This document shows, one piece after another, positions 34,685-46,227 of a stretch of 64,000 nt of DNA; the first letter of the stretch is position 1, and the number at the start of each line of letters is the position of its first letter. The stretch covers positions 1,116,001 through 1,180,000 of the forward strand of contig JAWPGT010000003.1 in the NCBI GenBank assembly GCA_034638255.1, written 5' to 3'. The position numbers were made by a program, and so were the translations under genes. The notes under the pieces are model-generated. The model was not told the DNA's origin, did no database searches, and was given only the letters and a program-made list of their open reading frames with translations. Source of the DNA: Coprinus comatus (taxonomy: Eukaryota > Basidiomycota > Agaricomycetes > Agaricales > Agaricaceae).

Positions 34685-36433
34685 TCATCGGGCGTAACCC
34701 ACTTGCATTTCAAGACCTCCTTCGTCGTATCGTCTAGTTCCGCTTGTACCTCCTGGGTTGTCCTGGTAAGGCGACGCAGGTGCAGGTGATTGATCACGGA
34801 ATGGTGATAGGGGAGTTTGAGATGAATTACGCCGGTATGAGTCGAGGGGTCGGTGGTAGGGATTATTGTTGTTTGCGGCCTTTTCGTTGTTACTTTTGTC
34901 CATGGCAGCTGTCGCAGCAGATGCATCACCAATACCAGCACGTGTACCCCAACCGGTCTAGACAAAACTGTAAGGACACACACTTTTCCTGTAGGTGATA
35001 GACGTACCTCGTGGAGTGTGCATAGCGCGTATAGTTTCATAATAGCGAAGTAGTAACCGAATAAGATAAATGCAGGGACATAGATGATGTCCTGTGGCCG
35101 ATCCCAAAGATGCGGCAGGAGCTTTCCCGTACGTGTTGCTGAAAGCCAAACTACGTACGACAAGACGATATTCCTAATAGGATGGTGATGAGGGGTAAAT
35201 GACAACGAAGACATTAATCAACTTACCACCACGGCAGATGATAACCCCTGCATCAACGGGAATTGTACTCTTGTAGATGAGATAGGAGACAAGACAGGGG
35301 CCCACAAGCAAAGTGAATGGATTGATAAGCTTGTCTACCTATAAAAAAAAAAAAAGTCTAGTAAGGTTAAGTGTAATAGTATTGACGAGTACATACCATG
35401 GTATAGGCAACATATGGATGGGATGTCCAAATATGTCTTTCCATGAACAAACTTCGCAAGTCTGATCGCCATGTGTTTCGCGTCCATCGAAGAACTTGTT
35501 TTAGGAAGCGCCAGTTGGGTTTCATGGTACTGAGTAGCTCTGCTTCTTTGCAGACCTGTACGTATGTATTCCATCCATGGCTAACCATCCATCGCGTCAA
35601 AAATTTGTCGTCACCAGAGTTGAGTTGGTATTTATCGAGCCAATAATCGTGAGTAAAACCATGCAAAAATTCAGGGTCCTTAAGAATGACAGTACGGTAC
35701 GCCGCTGTTCGGCCAGACAGACAGGGAAGGCCGCCATCGATGTGAGTTGAAGCCGAGATTTCAATATTTCGGATTGAGAGTCGGAACGCGGCCAATACCT
35801 CCCAAACAGTCATCCTCGCACCACAAGGCTGCACACGTTGACTTGTACCAACACCTCCAACCTGCTGATCTTCAAAGCACGCGAGTGTGTATGGTAGAAG
35901 CGTGGGAGGCCAGATGGCATCATCGTCAGCGAATACAATGATGTCGGTGCTGCAATTCTTGATGCCATGGCTCATTTGGAGACGTTTGTTGGCAAAAGGA
36001 ACCGTAAGTACACGAATGCGCTCGGGATCGACTTGGTTAGCGAGGTCTTGGAGCGGTCCAAGCATCTTCTCCTCAGTAATAATGAGGATTTCTTTAGGCT
36101 TGCCGACAAGCCAACTATTAGCAGCCTCTTTAAACTCTTCTCCAGCGTCAATTGTCGGCACAATAATTGTTACATCTTCTGAGGCAATGTAGGTAGGATT
36201 TTCAGGAAGGGGAACAGGGCGGTAAGTCCAGGACGCGGCGAGACGTATTAGAAACCATAGGTACCGGTAAAAGCTGCGGAAGGCGTTAAAAACCGCGAGC
36301 GGCTCGTGGTAATCGTTCTATCGCTCACCCGATAATACCAAATGGTACAACTAGGAGGAATATGAGCATGTGACGGAGAATATAAGACGAGAAACATACA
36401 TATAGGAAAACTATCAGCCGTCAAGTAGAGCAT
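34685..36433 (-). CDS. Cps1-like family 2 glycosyltransferase (polysaccharide synthase)
   Basis: Membrane-embedded processive glycosyltransferase related to cryptococcal Cps1 and hyaluronan synthases. The start at 36433 gives MLYLTADSFPI; splicing two short introns adds FVPFGIIGFYRYLWFLIRL, an N-terminal membrane segment. The catalytic domain begins DVTIIVPTIDAGEEF. It contains FADDDAIWPP near 35920 (donor/metal-binding Asp triplet), SGDDKFLTRW near 35610 (catalytic GDD) and KQVLRWTRN near 35490, the QxxRW signature of processive synthases. After it come C-terminal membrane segments (IVLSYVVWLSAT, IYVPAFILFGYYFAIMKLYAL), then LHETGWGTRAGIGDASAAT and a Ser/Pro/Asn-rich cytoplasmic tail ending EMQVGYAR at 34685. 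It is probably intact. It lies 2.1 kb from the SGNH-type gene on the same strand. The polymer made is unknown. Confidence 0.86.
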
Positions 36434-38532
36434 CTGTGCGTGTGTCGAGTGTAAAAGAGTGGATTTACGATGCCAGAGAAAAGGTATTCTATAGACCAAA
36501 GGTCCGCTGGTCAAGGAGAACGACGACCAGCAGGAGGAGGACAGTCAGGGGATGAAGGTTGTGGTGGAGGAGGATAACAAAGGCCAGCAAGCCACTTTCT
36601 AGCTGGTTCGCTTCCCATCAGTGGCCCAGTTGGTCGGACTTTAAATTTAGCTGTCAACCCTGATCTGAGCTGGTTCGTTTGATTCAGGACTCAAAAAGTC
36701 GTCTAGGCAACTCTTGTACCAAGGGAATCGTTGGTATGAATTATAGCCCCAGAGAATTCTAGTCCAAGAGATATTCCTTAAGCAAAAGTAAATACCTCCC
36801 TCCCACAATTCCACCACTAGTATGACTATAACAACCAGAACCCCGTTATCATTATTTGATTTCAATACGAGTATGGTAACGTCATCGGGAAGTCGTACAT
36901 GCCTTTTCGGCCTCTCCTTGTAGACGTCCGAGCGCAACGCCCATATATGCACCACTGACTGATTTTATGTATATAGTACCCGGATATAGGCCCTATGCAT
37001 ATGGGATACCTTAGTTCAAATCCTCAGACTCGTTTCCAAAACGAAGTTTCAATTCCTTTGAATGAAGGAAGAGGACGAGCGTCCAGAAGAAAGGAGAGCA
37101 TAAAAATAACTTCATAGTCTCTTTTGGGAACCGAAGGAAATCAACCCTGTACCACGTTCACGAAATCTTCACACAGAAAATGGGCTTATACATAGCGACT
37201 AGCGTAATGTTCGATTAAGTATCGCAGGCAGGTAACCCAACTATAATCAGACAGCGGCATGGTACTGTAGTGGCACCAGCAAGGCGTCCGATCATTCATT
37301 CAACTAAGAGCGAAAACCAGAAAGATCCACAAAGGCAAGTACTTGACTTTTAGAAACATTAATACTTCAAATCTGTTTACTTTAATGCATACAGGTAATC
37401 AAACAAACCCTGTGTGCGGAATTAATGTGTTTTAAATACTCCACGAACGACGGGTTGAACGGCGGTAGAAGTTCTGATACACTCATCACCCTGAACAATA
37501 ACGATCACTGCTTCAAATGTTTAGCGCTAACTACGATTCGCATTTATCAGCGCTGCAGTATACTCGGATTATTCCAAGAGATCACATATCCAAATATCAA
37601 AAATCAAAAAAAAAACTTGGCAAAATTGCAGCCATGGGGATAAATATATCGCCGCATATCATAAAAACTGTTGAACAAAACAACCTAATATAAACCAGCT
37701 GCGGAAAACCAATCCAGATGTCGATCAACCAACGATCACAGCACATGAACCAGAACAAGTTGATCCAGATTCTGGAATTCAACTGGAATCTCCCTGGAAA
37801 CCTTCAGTTCATACTTCTCATACCACTCGACACCTCTAAATCATGTCCCATGCTGATCACACACCCACCTGGAATCTCCCTGAAATCTCTATATCAGAGT
37901 CCGGTGTGGCACTGCCGCAGCAGAACCAAAAAAAATTCAGGGAACTTGATAGACATAGGCTAAACAATATACTCAACCTCAACACACCTTGTCATGAAGG
38001 TACTTATTAGATCCTCCTGTACATCAACTGTACCTATGTAAGATTCAGAACACCTCTTGATTTAAAGACCGGACTGAGCCTGACTGAGCTCTTCCGATCA
38101 GATACCTAATTTAACGGATCGGGTTCAAAGGTTAGGCAGATTAGGAATGAAATATGAGAAAAGTCTCAAAGAAATCGACAATTTCCGACCGTCAAAATTC
38201 GTTGTAGCAAGAAGCCCCAGGTTGACGTCGAAGGGCCACTAGAATTTTTTTTTATCTGATGCGTCGAAACACGAAACAATCAAATAAGGTAGAGGTCAAA
38301 CTATATATACTCAACACGTAACACGGCACCAACCAAGATGTTATAACGCACCGGTTCCATCGCGGAAGCAAAAGAACAATAATTACTAGCGTCTACTGAC
38401 TAATTCCATGACTAGACTCTAGTAAATCAATAAAGAGAAATCTATGCCAGATAAAAACCAACAGATATCCGATATCCAGGGTATAGATTATATATTCCGA
38501 CTCAGTAAAAGAAAAAAAGATGTAAATAAATC
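36434..38532. other. Intergenic region between Cps1-like and SGNH-like genes
   Basis: About 2.1 kb with no convincing gene. Open frames at 36647-36955 (minus, 102 codons) and 37718-37963 (plus, 81 codons) show no recognisable domain. The part next to 36433 is the likely promoter of the glycosyltransferase and the part next to 38533 the 3' region of the SGNH gene. Confidence 0.45.
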
Positions 38533-40074
38533 CTAGTTCATGCGCAATTCTTTGCTTATGAACTGCCAGATATAATGTGTCCATCCTTCTAGGACACCAG
38601 CACCAGTCATAATATGAAGACAATCTCCAGTAGCATGCTATAAATAATATCATAAACAAAACATTCGTTTTCAAAAAAAGTTTGGTATGCGTTACTTACT
38701 GCATCAGGGCGGAGCCGAGCAGGCCTGTCAATCGCAAGGAAATGGACGCTAGGGTATGAATCCCTATCCAACAAAACTTTCTATAAACGTTATGTCATTA
38801 TCAGCTTTCATTCTAACATCTCCATATCCCAAAACAGAACCCACCTGGAAACGAGCATTAAAGTCCCAAATATTTCCCCAATTATACCAATTCCATTTGA
38901 ACGGTTTCACCTCTTTCCAAGCTTCACGATGATCATGACAATCCTCATGACCAGGTAAATAAGCTCTCACAACAACCCTCTTCCCTCCATTCCTTCTCAC
39001 TCTCACACCCATCCGTTGTTGATCCTTCGTTATAGCCGTTTGTACTTCCGCAGCCCAACTTTTCATAGCGTATTCAAAGAACTCTAAAACACCATCGATA
39101 CCAAAACCAGAATCCTTCTTATCTTCATCACGGAAGTAGTGAAACAGTGTCGTTGTCCAATGCCCACCTGTACTAACGACCATAGTTTTGTAATTGGCCA
39201 TAGGTGATAGGAAAATATCGAGGTATTCATAAACAGGTAATGTCCAAACAGCTTCATCACCGAACAAAGTATCATTGGCAGAGAATTTGGGGTGCTTTAG
39301 GTGATATAGGGCATTAAGCTCTGCTTTTGAGAGAAGAATGTCAATACGACGGAAGGTAACAAGTGGTGTTGTAGTGATGTTGAAATCGGAAGGGAATATG
39401 AGAGTGTCAACGAGTGGGGATTTTGGATTGAGGTACAATTTTTGTGGCCATGCTCTATCAAAGCTACCACCAGCGGTATAATTTGGTGTTGCAATCACAT
39501 GAGGATGTAGCAAACAGGACATAGAGAAGAAATGGTTTTCGGTAACGGAATCTGATACATAATAACAACTGTTTTTCAGTATACTTGAAACTAACAACAG
39601 TCTTGGGAATGTACACGTACCGCCAATTAATAACCAACCTCCATCTTCTACCAGATCCTTCAAAAGTGCTTCAGATTCAAGCGGTCGAAGGCTTTGGCAT
39701 TCGTCACTAGGAACCCACTCCCAAGAGTTAGCGCCAGGAAACCTACCCCACTGTTCCTCTGTGTCAGTGGCCAAATGCCAGTCATACTCCCTCGAACTCG
39801 CACATCCACTAAACCCAGCAAAACCAAGCACATCCTGTTTCGATGTTAATGACGTCGCATTTGTGCGTGGATGGTATTTCCAAGAACCACTTGAGTAAGC
39901 CTCAGGACTACAAGTGCCCGATTGTGGAGTTGAGAACTTAGGGAGAGGTATTTGGAAAGAGCGAGGGGCGGTGTAGGTATAGAGAACGATAAGTGTAGTA
40001 AATGTTGCTCCTAGAAGAATGAGTTTCCCGGAAAACGAGCGTGGATTGATACCCATAACATTGAGTACTGCCAT
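38533..40074 (-). CDS. SGNH/PC-esterase-like type II membrane protein (putative polysaccharide O-acyltransferase or esterase)
   Basis: The start at 40074 gives MAVLNVMGINPRSF, then one membrane anchor (LILLGATFTTLIVLYTYTA) and a lumenal domain with possible N-glycosylation sites. The catalytic motif is assembled by splicing: LLIG joined to DSVTENHFFSMSCLL gives GDS with the nucleophilic Ser. The C-terminal exons (below 38820) give RPARLRPDAHATGDCLHIM and then AGVLEGWTHYIWQF, containing the D-x-x-H pair of trichome-birefringence/PC-esterase proteins. Introns: 39552-39620, one from about 38845 to 38788, and about 38700-38640. The last exon ends FISKELRMN at 38533. Relatives O-acylate cell-wall or capsule glycans in the Golgi. 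Enzyme class is well supported; acceptor and whether it is a transferase or hydrolase are unknown. Confidence 0.8.
39552..39620 (-). other. 69-nt intron splitting the catalytic GDS motif
   Basis: The donor GTACGT at 39620 and acceptor ATCAG at 39552 remove 69 bases and create the GDSV motif. The intron is a multiple of three and contains no in-frame stop, so unspliced mRNA would encode the protein with 23 extra residues inside the active site. Confidence 0.75.
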
Positions 40075-40669
40075 TCTGGACAGTTACAAGGCGTTATAAA
40101 CCTGCAAAAAATGTGGTGAGAAGCAAAAGTAATATACGTGTGCTTGTCACATTCCGCTGTGATGGAATCAGTAATTCAGCTTTTTCTCACGAGACAAACG
40201 TCAAAAAATACTCCAATTAAAATACCATACCCAGTTTAATGTATCAACACAAAAGATGATTGGCCGGAAGGTCATTTTGCGTGGAGAACGAGTGAAGAAG
40301 GGGACACATAACATTTAAAACAGTAATTTTACGTGAATTACTCAAAACTCACTAGACACGGGCTTAACATACCATCATGTGCATGACAGAATCACTTAGC
40401 CCCAAGTCAGATACATCGTATGGGGATTTGGATGGTTCCGTAGCACGGGCACATTGTTAGTCCCTGTACAATTTTGGTCTCACCCAACCTGCGACCTATT
40501 TGTCCGGTCTCTGGATCTAGGGGTATTCACAGGTCCTCCCACAATGTGTATTACCGATATAACCAGACGGATTAAGAGACGATATGTAAATGTGAAATTT
40601 TGTATGTATTATTAAATTATGACTCCATTTTACAGAGCGACAACAAACATCGATATTGAGTGAAAAGTA
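40075..40669. other. Intergenic region, no gene seen
   Basis: Holds the likely promoter of the SGNH gene next to 40075 and the 3' region of the 40670-41440 gene. No recognisable feature otherwise. Confidence 0.5.
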
Positions 40670-41440
40670 CTACTCCTTTCCAGACTTCTTCCCAAATATA
40701 TTTTTGCCAAATACCTTCTTCATTACATCTCTTGTCGTACAGGTGGCAATGGTTTGTAAATTCATAATCCTGAAATGTATATCAAACTCCCTCAAAAAGT
40801 ACCACTTTGGTTCATCATTCGTTTCCAAAAGCTCCTTGAAATTCTGAATCCTTGTCACATCTTTACAAAGCTCTCTATTCTTTTCACTTTCATTCGTAGT
40901 GATAACCAGACAACTTGAGATAGAATCTTCATAGATTGTCATTCCGGGTAAACGAACACTCGCAAAATAACATCTATATCCCAGTACAAGTTTGAGTCTT
41001 GCTCCCATGAGTTGACGTGAAATGAGGGGGGTATGAGCGATACCACCTTCTTTGACCACGTCAACGCCTTGTTTTGCTGCCCAGTCACATAAGTCTTGTA
41101 GGCTTAGAGCAAAACCAAAGACAAAGCATTTCATTGGATGTTTTCCTCCCTTTTGATAGATTCTGGGATATTTGGGACATTCGTCATAAATGATTTCTCC
41201 TTTGGGGTTAGACGAGCCTGCTTCAGGTTGGGGTTTAGGTTTACGCTTTTGGGACTTGGGTTGAGTGGTTGTTGATATTATTGTTGAACCAGAACCTTGC
41301 CCTTCCTCGGATGAATCAATGGTGGTGTTGTTATCACTCCTAAATTCAAAGTAAGTTGCTGATGTATCATGAACATTGAATGTAGTTAATACACACATAG
41401 TAGTAGGAAGTGGGAGATATTGGGGTTCGACTGGAGTCAT
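40670..41440 (-). CDS. Hypothetical protein, 256 residues, single exon
   Basis: I do not recognise this protein. An uninterrupted frame runs from MTPVEPQYLPLPTTM at 41440 to GKNIFGKKSGKE at 40670. Residues about 45-80 are Ser/Thr/Gly-rich and then basic (PKSQKRKPKPQPEAGSS). From about residue 82 the composition looks like a folded domain (IIYDECPKYPRIYQKGG, CFVFGFALSLQDLCDWAAKQ, RLPGMTIYEDSISSCLVITT, PKWYFLREFDIHFRIMNL). No signal peptide or membrane segment is evident. The length and globular composition support a real gene, perhaps lineage-specific. It stands alone between intergenic stretches. Confidence 0.6.
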   Translation of the reverse strand: MTPVEPQYLPLPTTMCVLTTFNVHDTSATYFEFRSDNNTTIDSSEEGQGSGSTIISTTTQPKSQKRKPKPQPEAGSSNPKGEIIYDECPKYPRIYQKGGKHPMKCFVFGFALSLQDLCDWAAKQGVDVVKEGGIAHTPLISRQLMGARLKLVLGYRCYFASVRLPGMTIYEDSISSCLVITTNESEKNRELCKDVTRIQNFKELLETNDEPKWYFLREFDIHFRIMNLQTIATCTTRDVMKKVFGKNIFGKKSGKE

Positions 41441-43459
41441 TAGACACTACCTATATATATTTACGTGTTGGTTGTGTATGTAAGTGGTGAATTTCCGGCG
41501 TGATCAATTGATCAGTGGCCAGACTCCGGGTACAACTACATAGCAGGCCATCCTTCTTCACAGACAGTAGATACTAGAGGGTATAATTATTAAGTACACT
41601 ATGTATATTGGAGTACTTCCGACCTGAGTACTGAGTAGGTTTCTGAAAAAAAAATGTAATTGTAAAAAGTTAGGTGGATCGAACCCTAGGACTTTTGAGT
41701 AACGTGGTAGGGTAGAAATTTATAGTCTATCGTGTTGAAATCAGGTCTTATTGTGCAAACGTGTGTCGAGTCAGGGGGTTGTGTTGTGCTAGGACCATGA
41801 GGACGAGAGAATGTGATTTTTGTCTTTTGTTCTGATTACTAACTCAATATTTGAGCTTTGACCATTCATACCTTTATAATGAGAGAATAGATACCATGTA
41901 AGCCTCAGTTCTCGCGCGTCTTCGAGTGACTGAAGTTAGATACCAGTTTTCTCTCAGTTCGTTCATATAACTGACTACTTCCTAGTTAAACTTCACAGGT
42001 ACTATCAATATAGTTCTTGTGCATCTTCGAGTGACTGAGTTAAACTTATTTGTATTCTCAACATATCGTAATATATGATACTAGCAAATGCAAAATATAC
42101 AGCATATAACTTTTTTACTTGTTCACTTTTCCACTTATCAAAACTAAAAAAACAAAAGGTCTAAAAAGTGAATTGTGATTTGCTGATGGCCCCCAGACAA
42201 AATTATCCCATTACAATAGAATTCAAGTGCAACCAATTCTTTCCTCCCTCATAAATGAACCCCAAAATATAAAATTTAACCCAACAAGTTTTTGTTATCA
42301 TACCAAGGTAGCCTTTCTTTCCTTTCCTTTTTGTTTTGGACTTGATTCTAATTGTTCTAACTTCTAACTAAAATAACATGGAGTCATACACTCGCTGGTG
42401 ACTTTATTTTGTGGAAAACCTTGGAAATCAAGTTCAAGGTGTGTGTGTATGTTGACCTAGCCAGTGAAGTAGAGAGTTGAAATTCAAAGTCCGTTCTAAG
42501 GCTACATTGCAGTGCTTTCATTGTTGCTGGAAGTTATTGATTTATTGCACTCTGAGTCAATGCAACTTGTTAACCCCCCCCCTCTTCGGCCATAGAATGT
42601 CTTTCTTTCTATGTATAATGCCGTTACTGATTGTCTGACTGTTCAAAATTTGAACATTCCATTGGAAGTGGTGAGATAGAGGATGTGGGATGTGGTAGGT
42701 TTTTTTTTTCAACACATGTAGTTGTACCTTCAAGTTATATTCATCTCTGGATAGGTAAATTCCATTATCATGAAGGTCCACCAATATACCGTGAAATATT
42801 GTAGAAATCTGGGCCTTTAACTAACTATATACACTACACCCTAGTTAATTATTGTAGTGTTTTATAAAACACTTTCGTGATATTATCAAAATCTCAAATC
42901 ACAAAAAATTCATAATAATGTTTTAATAATCTATCCACATGATCATTTCTTTATTTTGAAGTACTTCAGAAAAAATATACAATATTTGAGAGGAATTATT
43001 AAGGATGACTTTTCATTAATATCAAGTTATTGTTTTGATAATCCATGTGAATTTTTGTTTCCACAGCATAGTGTATAGTCTCCTTTTGACTCTGAACTGG
43101 AGATCACAAAAAAAAAAAGAGATTTATGATAATCGAGGGTTTTTTTTTACTTGAATCATGTTACATGTATATATACTACGTGTGTATGTATGTCAGGTAC
43201 TTATGCGAAATATGTAAAGGTTGTACCAGCCGTATCAAGGGGTGGACAAAGTTGAACAAGAAAAAAAAAGAAAGTAAGAAAAAATATGCAAGCACTACAA
43301 ACAAGCTAACAGTACAACCCTCTAATCTCTAAAAAAAAACAGGTAACAGTGCTAATGAACAGCGAAGAAAACCAAAAACACAACGTCACATCCACAACAT
43401 AATGCATCAACAGCAATCTATTCCCAATCGTATCAATATCTTCTCATAGAAATCGAAAT
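41441..43459. other. Long AT-rich intergenic region
   Basis: No convincing gene in about 2 kb. It contains many A/T homopolymers, open frames below 76 codons, and a pair of imperfect direct repeats described separately. The end next to 43460 is the 3' region of the Hsp110 gene. Confidence 0.5.
41908..42042. repeat. Imperfect direct repeat pair, about 30 bases each
   Basis: The unit around CTTCGAGTGACTGA occurs at 41908-41938 and again at 42012-42042, about 104 bases apart, with matching flanks (AGTTCT before, GTTA after). No gene or transposon is associated. Confidence 0.6.
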
Positions 43460-46019
43460 CTAATCAACATCCATATTCAACTCCTGTTGTTCCGGTTTTT
43501 CTTCCTTCTTCTCTTCCTCCTTAGGTGGCGGCGGCGGCGGCGGAGGAGTTTGAGTACCAGGAGCAACCGGAGGTTTAGGTTTAGGCCTGGTCATAATAGG
43601 AGTAGCGAAGAAAATAATCTCATCCCTCTTCTTCAAAACCTCTACACTAGTCAAAATAGGATTAACATTCTTAGGACGTTCAGCTTGTCTCGCAACCTGA
43701 TCATTCAACCATTGCTCCACAATAGCAACCTTCTCAACAATACTCTCCTTATCCTTGGCATCAATATGCGCATACTTCTCATCTTGAGAAGTCGCTTGAG
43801 CCGAGTAGTTATTAAGAGTTTCACGAAGTTGAGCAATTGCTTTGACTCTTTCGTCGGTTTCACGATAACGGAAAGTAATAGGATCTCCAAGAACTTTTAG
43901 AGCATCCAAACGAGCGACGTATACGGATTTGGTAGTATCTTCGCCCTCTTCCGAGTATAACCAATCTTCAGCTTCGGCAAGGGCGGTGAGGAGTTGGGAT
44001 TTTTCATCTCCAGTTGCGTAGGGTGCGAAACGGTCATCTAGCTTGCTGCGAGTATCGTAGATGTACTCTTCAAGAGCGTTCTTACGGTCCTATAAATAAA
44101 AACAAGAAGGTAGTCAGAAAAAGCGAAAAGAATAAAAGAATTTAACCGCATATACCTCAGTGTCTTGCACGAGCTTGTCAGCAGCATGCATCTCCGACTC
44201 ACGTTCGGTGAAAGTCTCCAACACCACTTTAGGAAGCGAAGAGTTGGTAGTCTCGAATGCGATTTCCTTCTTCTTCACAATCTTCTTCTTCTTAGGAGGG
44301 ACAACAGGTGCGGAACCTTCTGCAGCGCCATCAACATCCATAGGTGCAGGTGCAGGCTCCTCCCTCTCCTCGATCTCCTCGACATAGGCAGACTCGAAAG
44401 AAGTAATACCGTGAAGGTTAAGACGCGTCTTGACCTTGACGAGAGTAGCATCGCCTTTAGGATCAACGGGAACGTCCTTGACGAAGAGCTTGCTAATAAC
44501 GGGGCTAATACCTCCAGGGAGACGAGAAGGATTGGCATAGACAGCCTCGAGGTTGAAAGGTTCGCGGCGGTAGAAGGAGAGGATCTTGGTTGAGGGGATG
44601 GTGTTTCCTTGAGGGAAGACGTTGAGCTCGGTATCATCATCAGGGTCAGAGGGGACAGGAGCCCATTGGATCTTGACATCGAAATGGTTAGCATCATGGA
44701 CAGCAAAGTCACGGACACGGAAGACGGGAGAGAGCATGGCGCAAGCGAAGGTAGCACCACGTGCAATGGCCTCATCCTGATTGACAGTGAAGGAAAGGGG
44801 TTTGCCACCGAAAGCTGCCTGGATCTGAGCACGAACGGCGGGCACACGGGTGGAACCACCAACGAGCTCGATGACGTCAAGTTGTTCGGGGGTGAGTCCG
44901 GCATCGGCGAGAGCGCGGTGGACAGGAGCGGTAATGCCACTGAGGAGGGGAGCAATGAGAGATTCGAGCTCTTCACGGGTGAGCTTGGAGGTTGCATCAA
45001 TGTCGTTCATGATAGATTCAACGTTGAGGGGAGATTCTGCGTTGGCAGAGAGAACCTTCTTTAGCTTCTCGCAACCAGCAGTGAGACGGAAGGTAGCCTT
45101 GGGGTTTGACAAGACATCGATTTTGTACTTTGCCTTGAATTCTTCAGCAAAGTGCTTGACAAGTGCATAATCGATATCACGACCTCCAAGGTTGTGATCG
45201 TAGGCGGTGCTCTTGACGGATAGCTGACCCTTGGAGTAGGCGATAATTGCAATTGAGAAAGTAGCATGGCCGACATCGACAAAGGCAACATGACGAGGGT
45301 TTTCAGGCTCAGGAAGATCAGTCTTTGTGATACCGTAGCCGAGAGCGGTAGCGGTGGTGTCGTTGATGATGCGGAGGACGTTGAGGTTGGCGATGGCGGC
45401 GGCATCGAGGAGGGCCCGGCGTTGGATGTCAGTGTACCATCCTGGGACGGCAAGGACAACATCAGTGACTCCTGTTTTGAGTTCATTTGCAGTTATGTCT
45501 CGTAGTTTGGAGAGATAGGCGCCAACGAGCTGAGTAAAGGAGAACTCTTGTTTTTCGCCGAGATAGTTGACCTGGGGAGCGATTAGACAAGATCTAGCAA
45601 GGCAAATGTAAGATAAATACCTCTACACCAACAGTGCCGTTGAAATCGATGAGTTTGGCATTGAGGAATTTTTTCTCGACGTCGGTGACCTGGGGATCGT
45701 CCAGGGTGCGGCCGATGAGACGGGTGAGGGAGCCGATGGTGTTTTTGAAGTTGGAGGTCTCCTGCGTCTTTGCTGCCTCGCCAATGGAACGCTGCCTGGG
45801 CCCAAACGCAACAAGCGATCTGCCCAAATCTCAGAATTAAGCGAAAAATAAAGAAAAAAAAAGACATACGGGGTGGCTCTGTTCGACACTTCATTGGTGA
45901 TGATGTCGATGCCCCTATGGCGTGCAACACCAATCTGCGACCGTCAGCAGTGTCCACAGCACCAAGAGCAGACATACCTTGCTGTGAAGAGTTCCCAAAT
46001 CAATTCCAACGACTGCCAT
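43460..46019 (-). CDS. Hsp110/Sse1-type Hsp70 chaperone
   Basis: Cytosolic Hsp110 acts as nucleotide-exchange factor for Hsp70 and as a holdase. The start at 46019 gives MAVVGIDLGTLHSK; splicing adds IGVARHRGIDIITNEVSNRA, the Sse1-type first nucleotide-binding loop. The ATPase domain continues with LIGRTLDDPQVTDVEKKF, VAFVDVGHATFSIAI, YDHNLGGRDIDYALVKHF and IELVGGSTRVPAVRAQI. The substrate-binding half has an acidic/Pro loop (EEREEPAPAPMDVDG) followed by a Lys cluster, and a long helical C-terminal region (NALEEYIYDTRSKLDDRFA, ALAEAEDWLYSEEGED). It ends QQELNMDVD rather than EEVD, as in Sse proteins. At least four introns, including about 45976-45938 and 44157-44093. No frame break. It shares a 208-base promoter with the RD-rich gene. 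Confidence 0.93.
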
Positions 46020-46227
46020 GACTGCGAAAGATAAAACTGAAAAAGTTAATTGATCGGACAAGATTATATGGCGGTCTCCGGTGGCTGCGCCCCTGCCATA
46101 TCTGGTCATTCCAGATCCTTCCACCACTTTCTTTCCACGGATCATTCCCGTGGGAACATCACTCCTCCAACCGGTCATTCTCCGTCATCCCTCCGCCTTC
46201 CCTCCGCCCGCTCCTCCGGCCATCGCC
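46020..46227. promoter_or_regulatory. Short divergent promoter of Hsp110 and the RD-rich gene
   Basis: Only 208 bases separate the start codons. It contains CCCCT at 46090-46094 (a stress-element core, AGGGG, on the minus strand), a perfect inverted repeat TTCCCGTGGGAA at 46145-46156, and several TTCC boxes at 46108-46134. No canonical heat-shock element with contiguous GAA/TTC units was found. The regulatory role is inferred. Confidence 0.4.

Noticed and set aside
37010..37025. GTTCAAATCC resembling a tRNA T-loop
   Set aside because: No matching stems or A-box nearby.
41675..41690. GGATCGAACCC, the reverse of a tRNA B-box-like GGTTCGATCC, with a T run downstream
   Set aside because: No A-box, no acceptor or anticodon stem could be formed around it, so not a tRNA gene.
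44275..45000. Open frame of 241 codons on minus and others in the Hsp110 region
   Set aside because: Different frame of the Hsp110 coding sequence; Ser/Leu-rich shadow translation without motifs.
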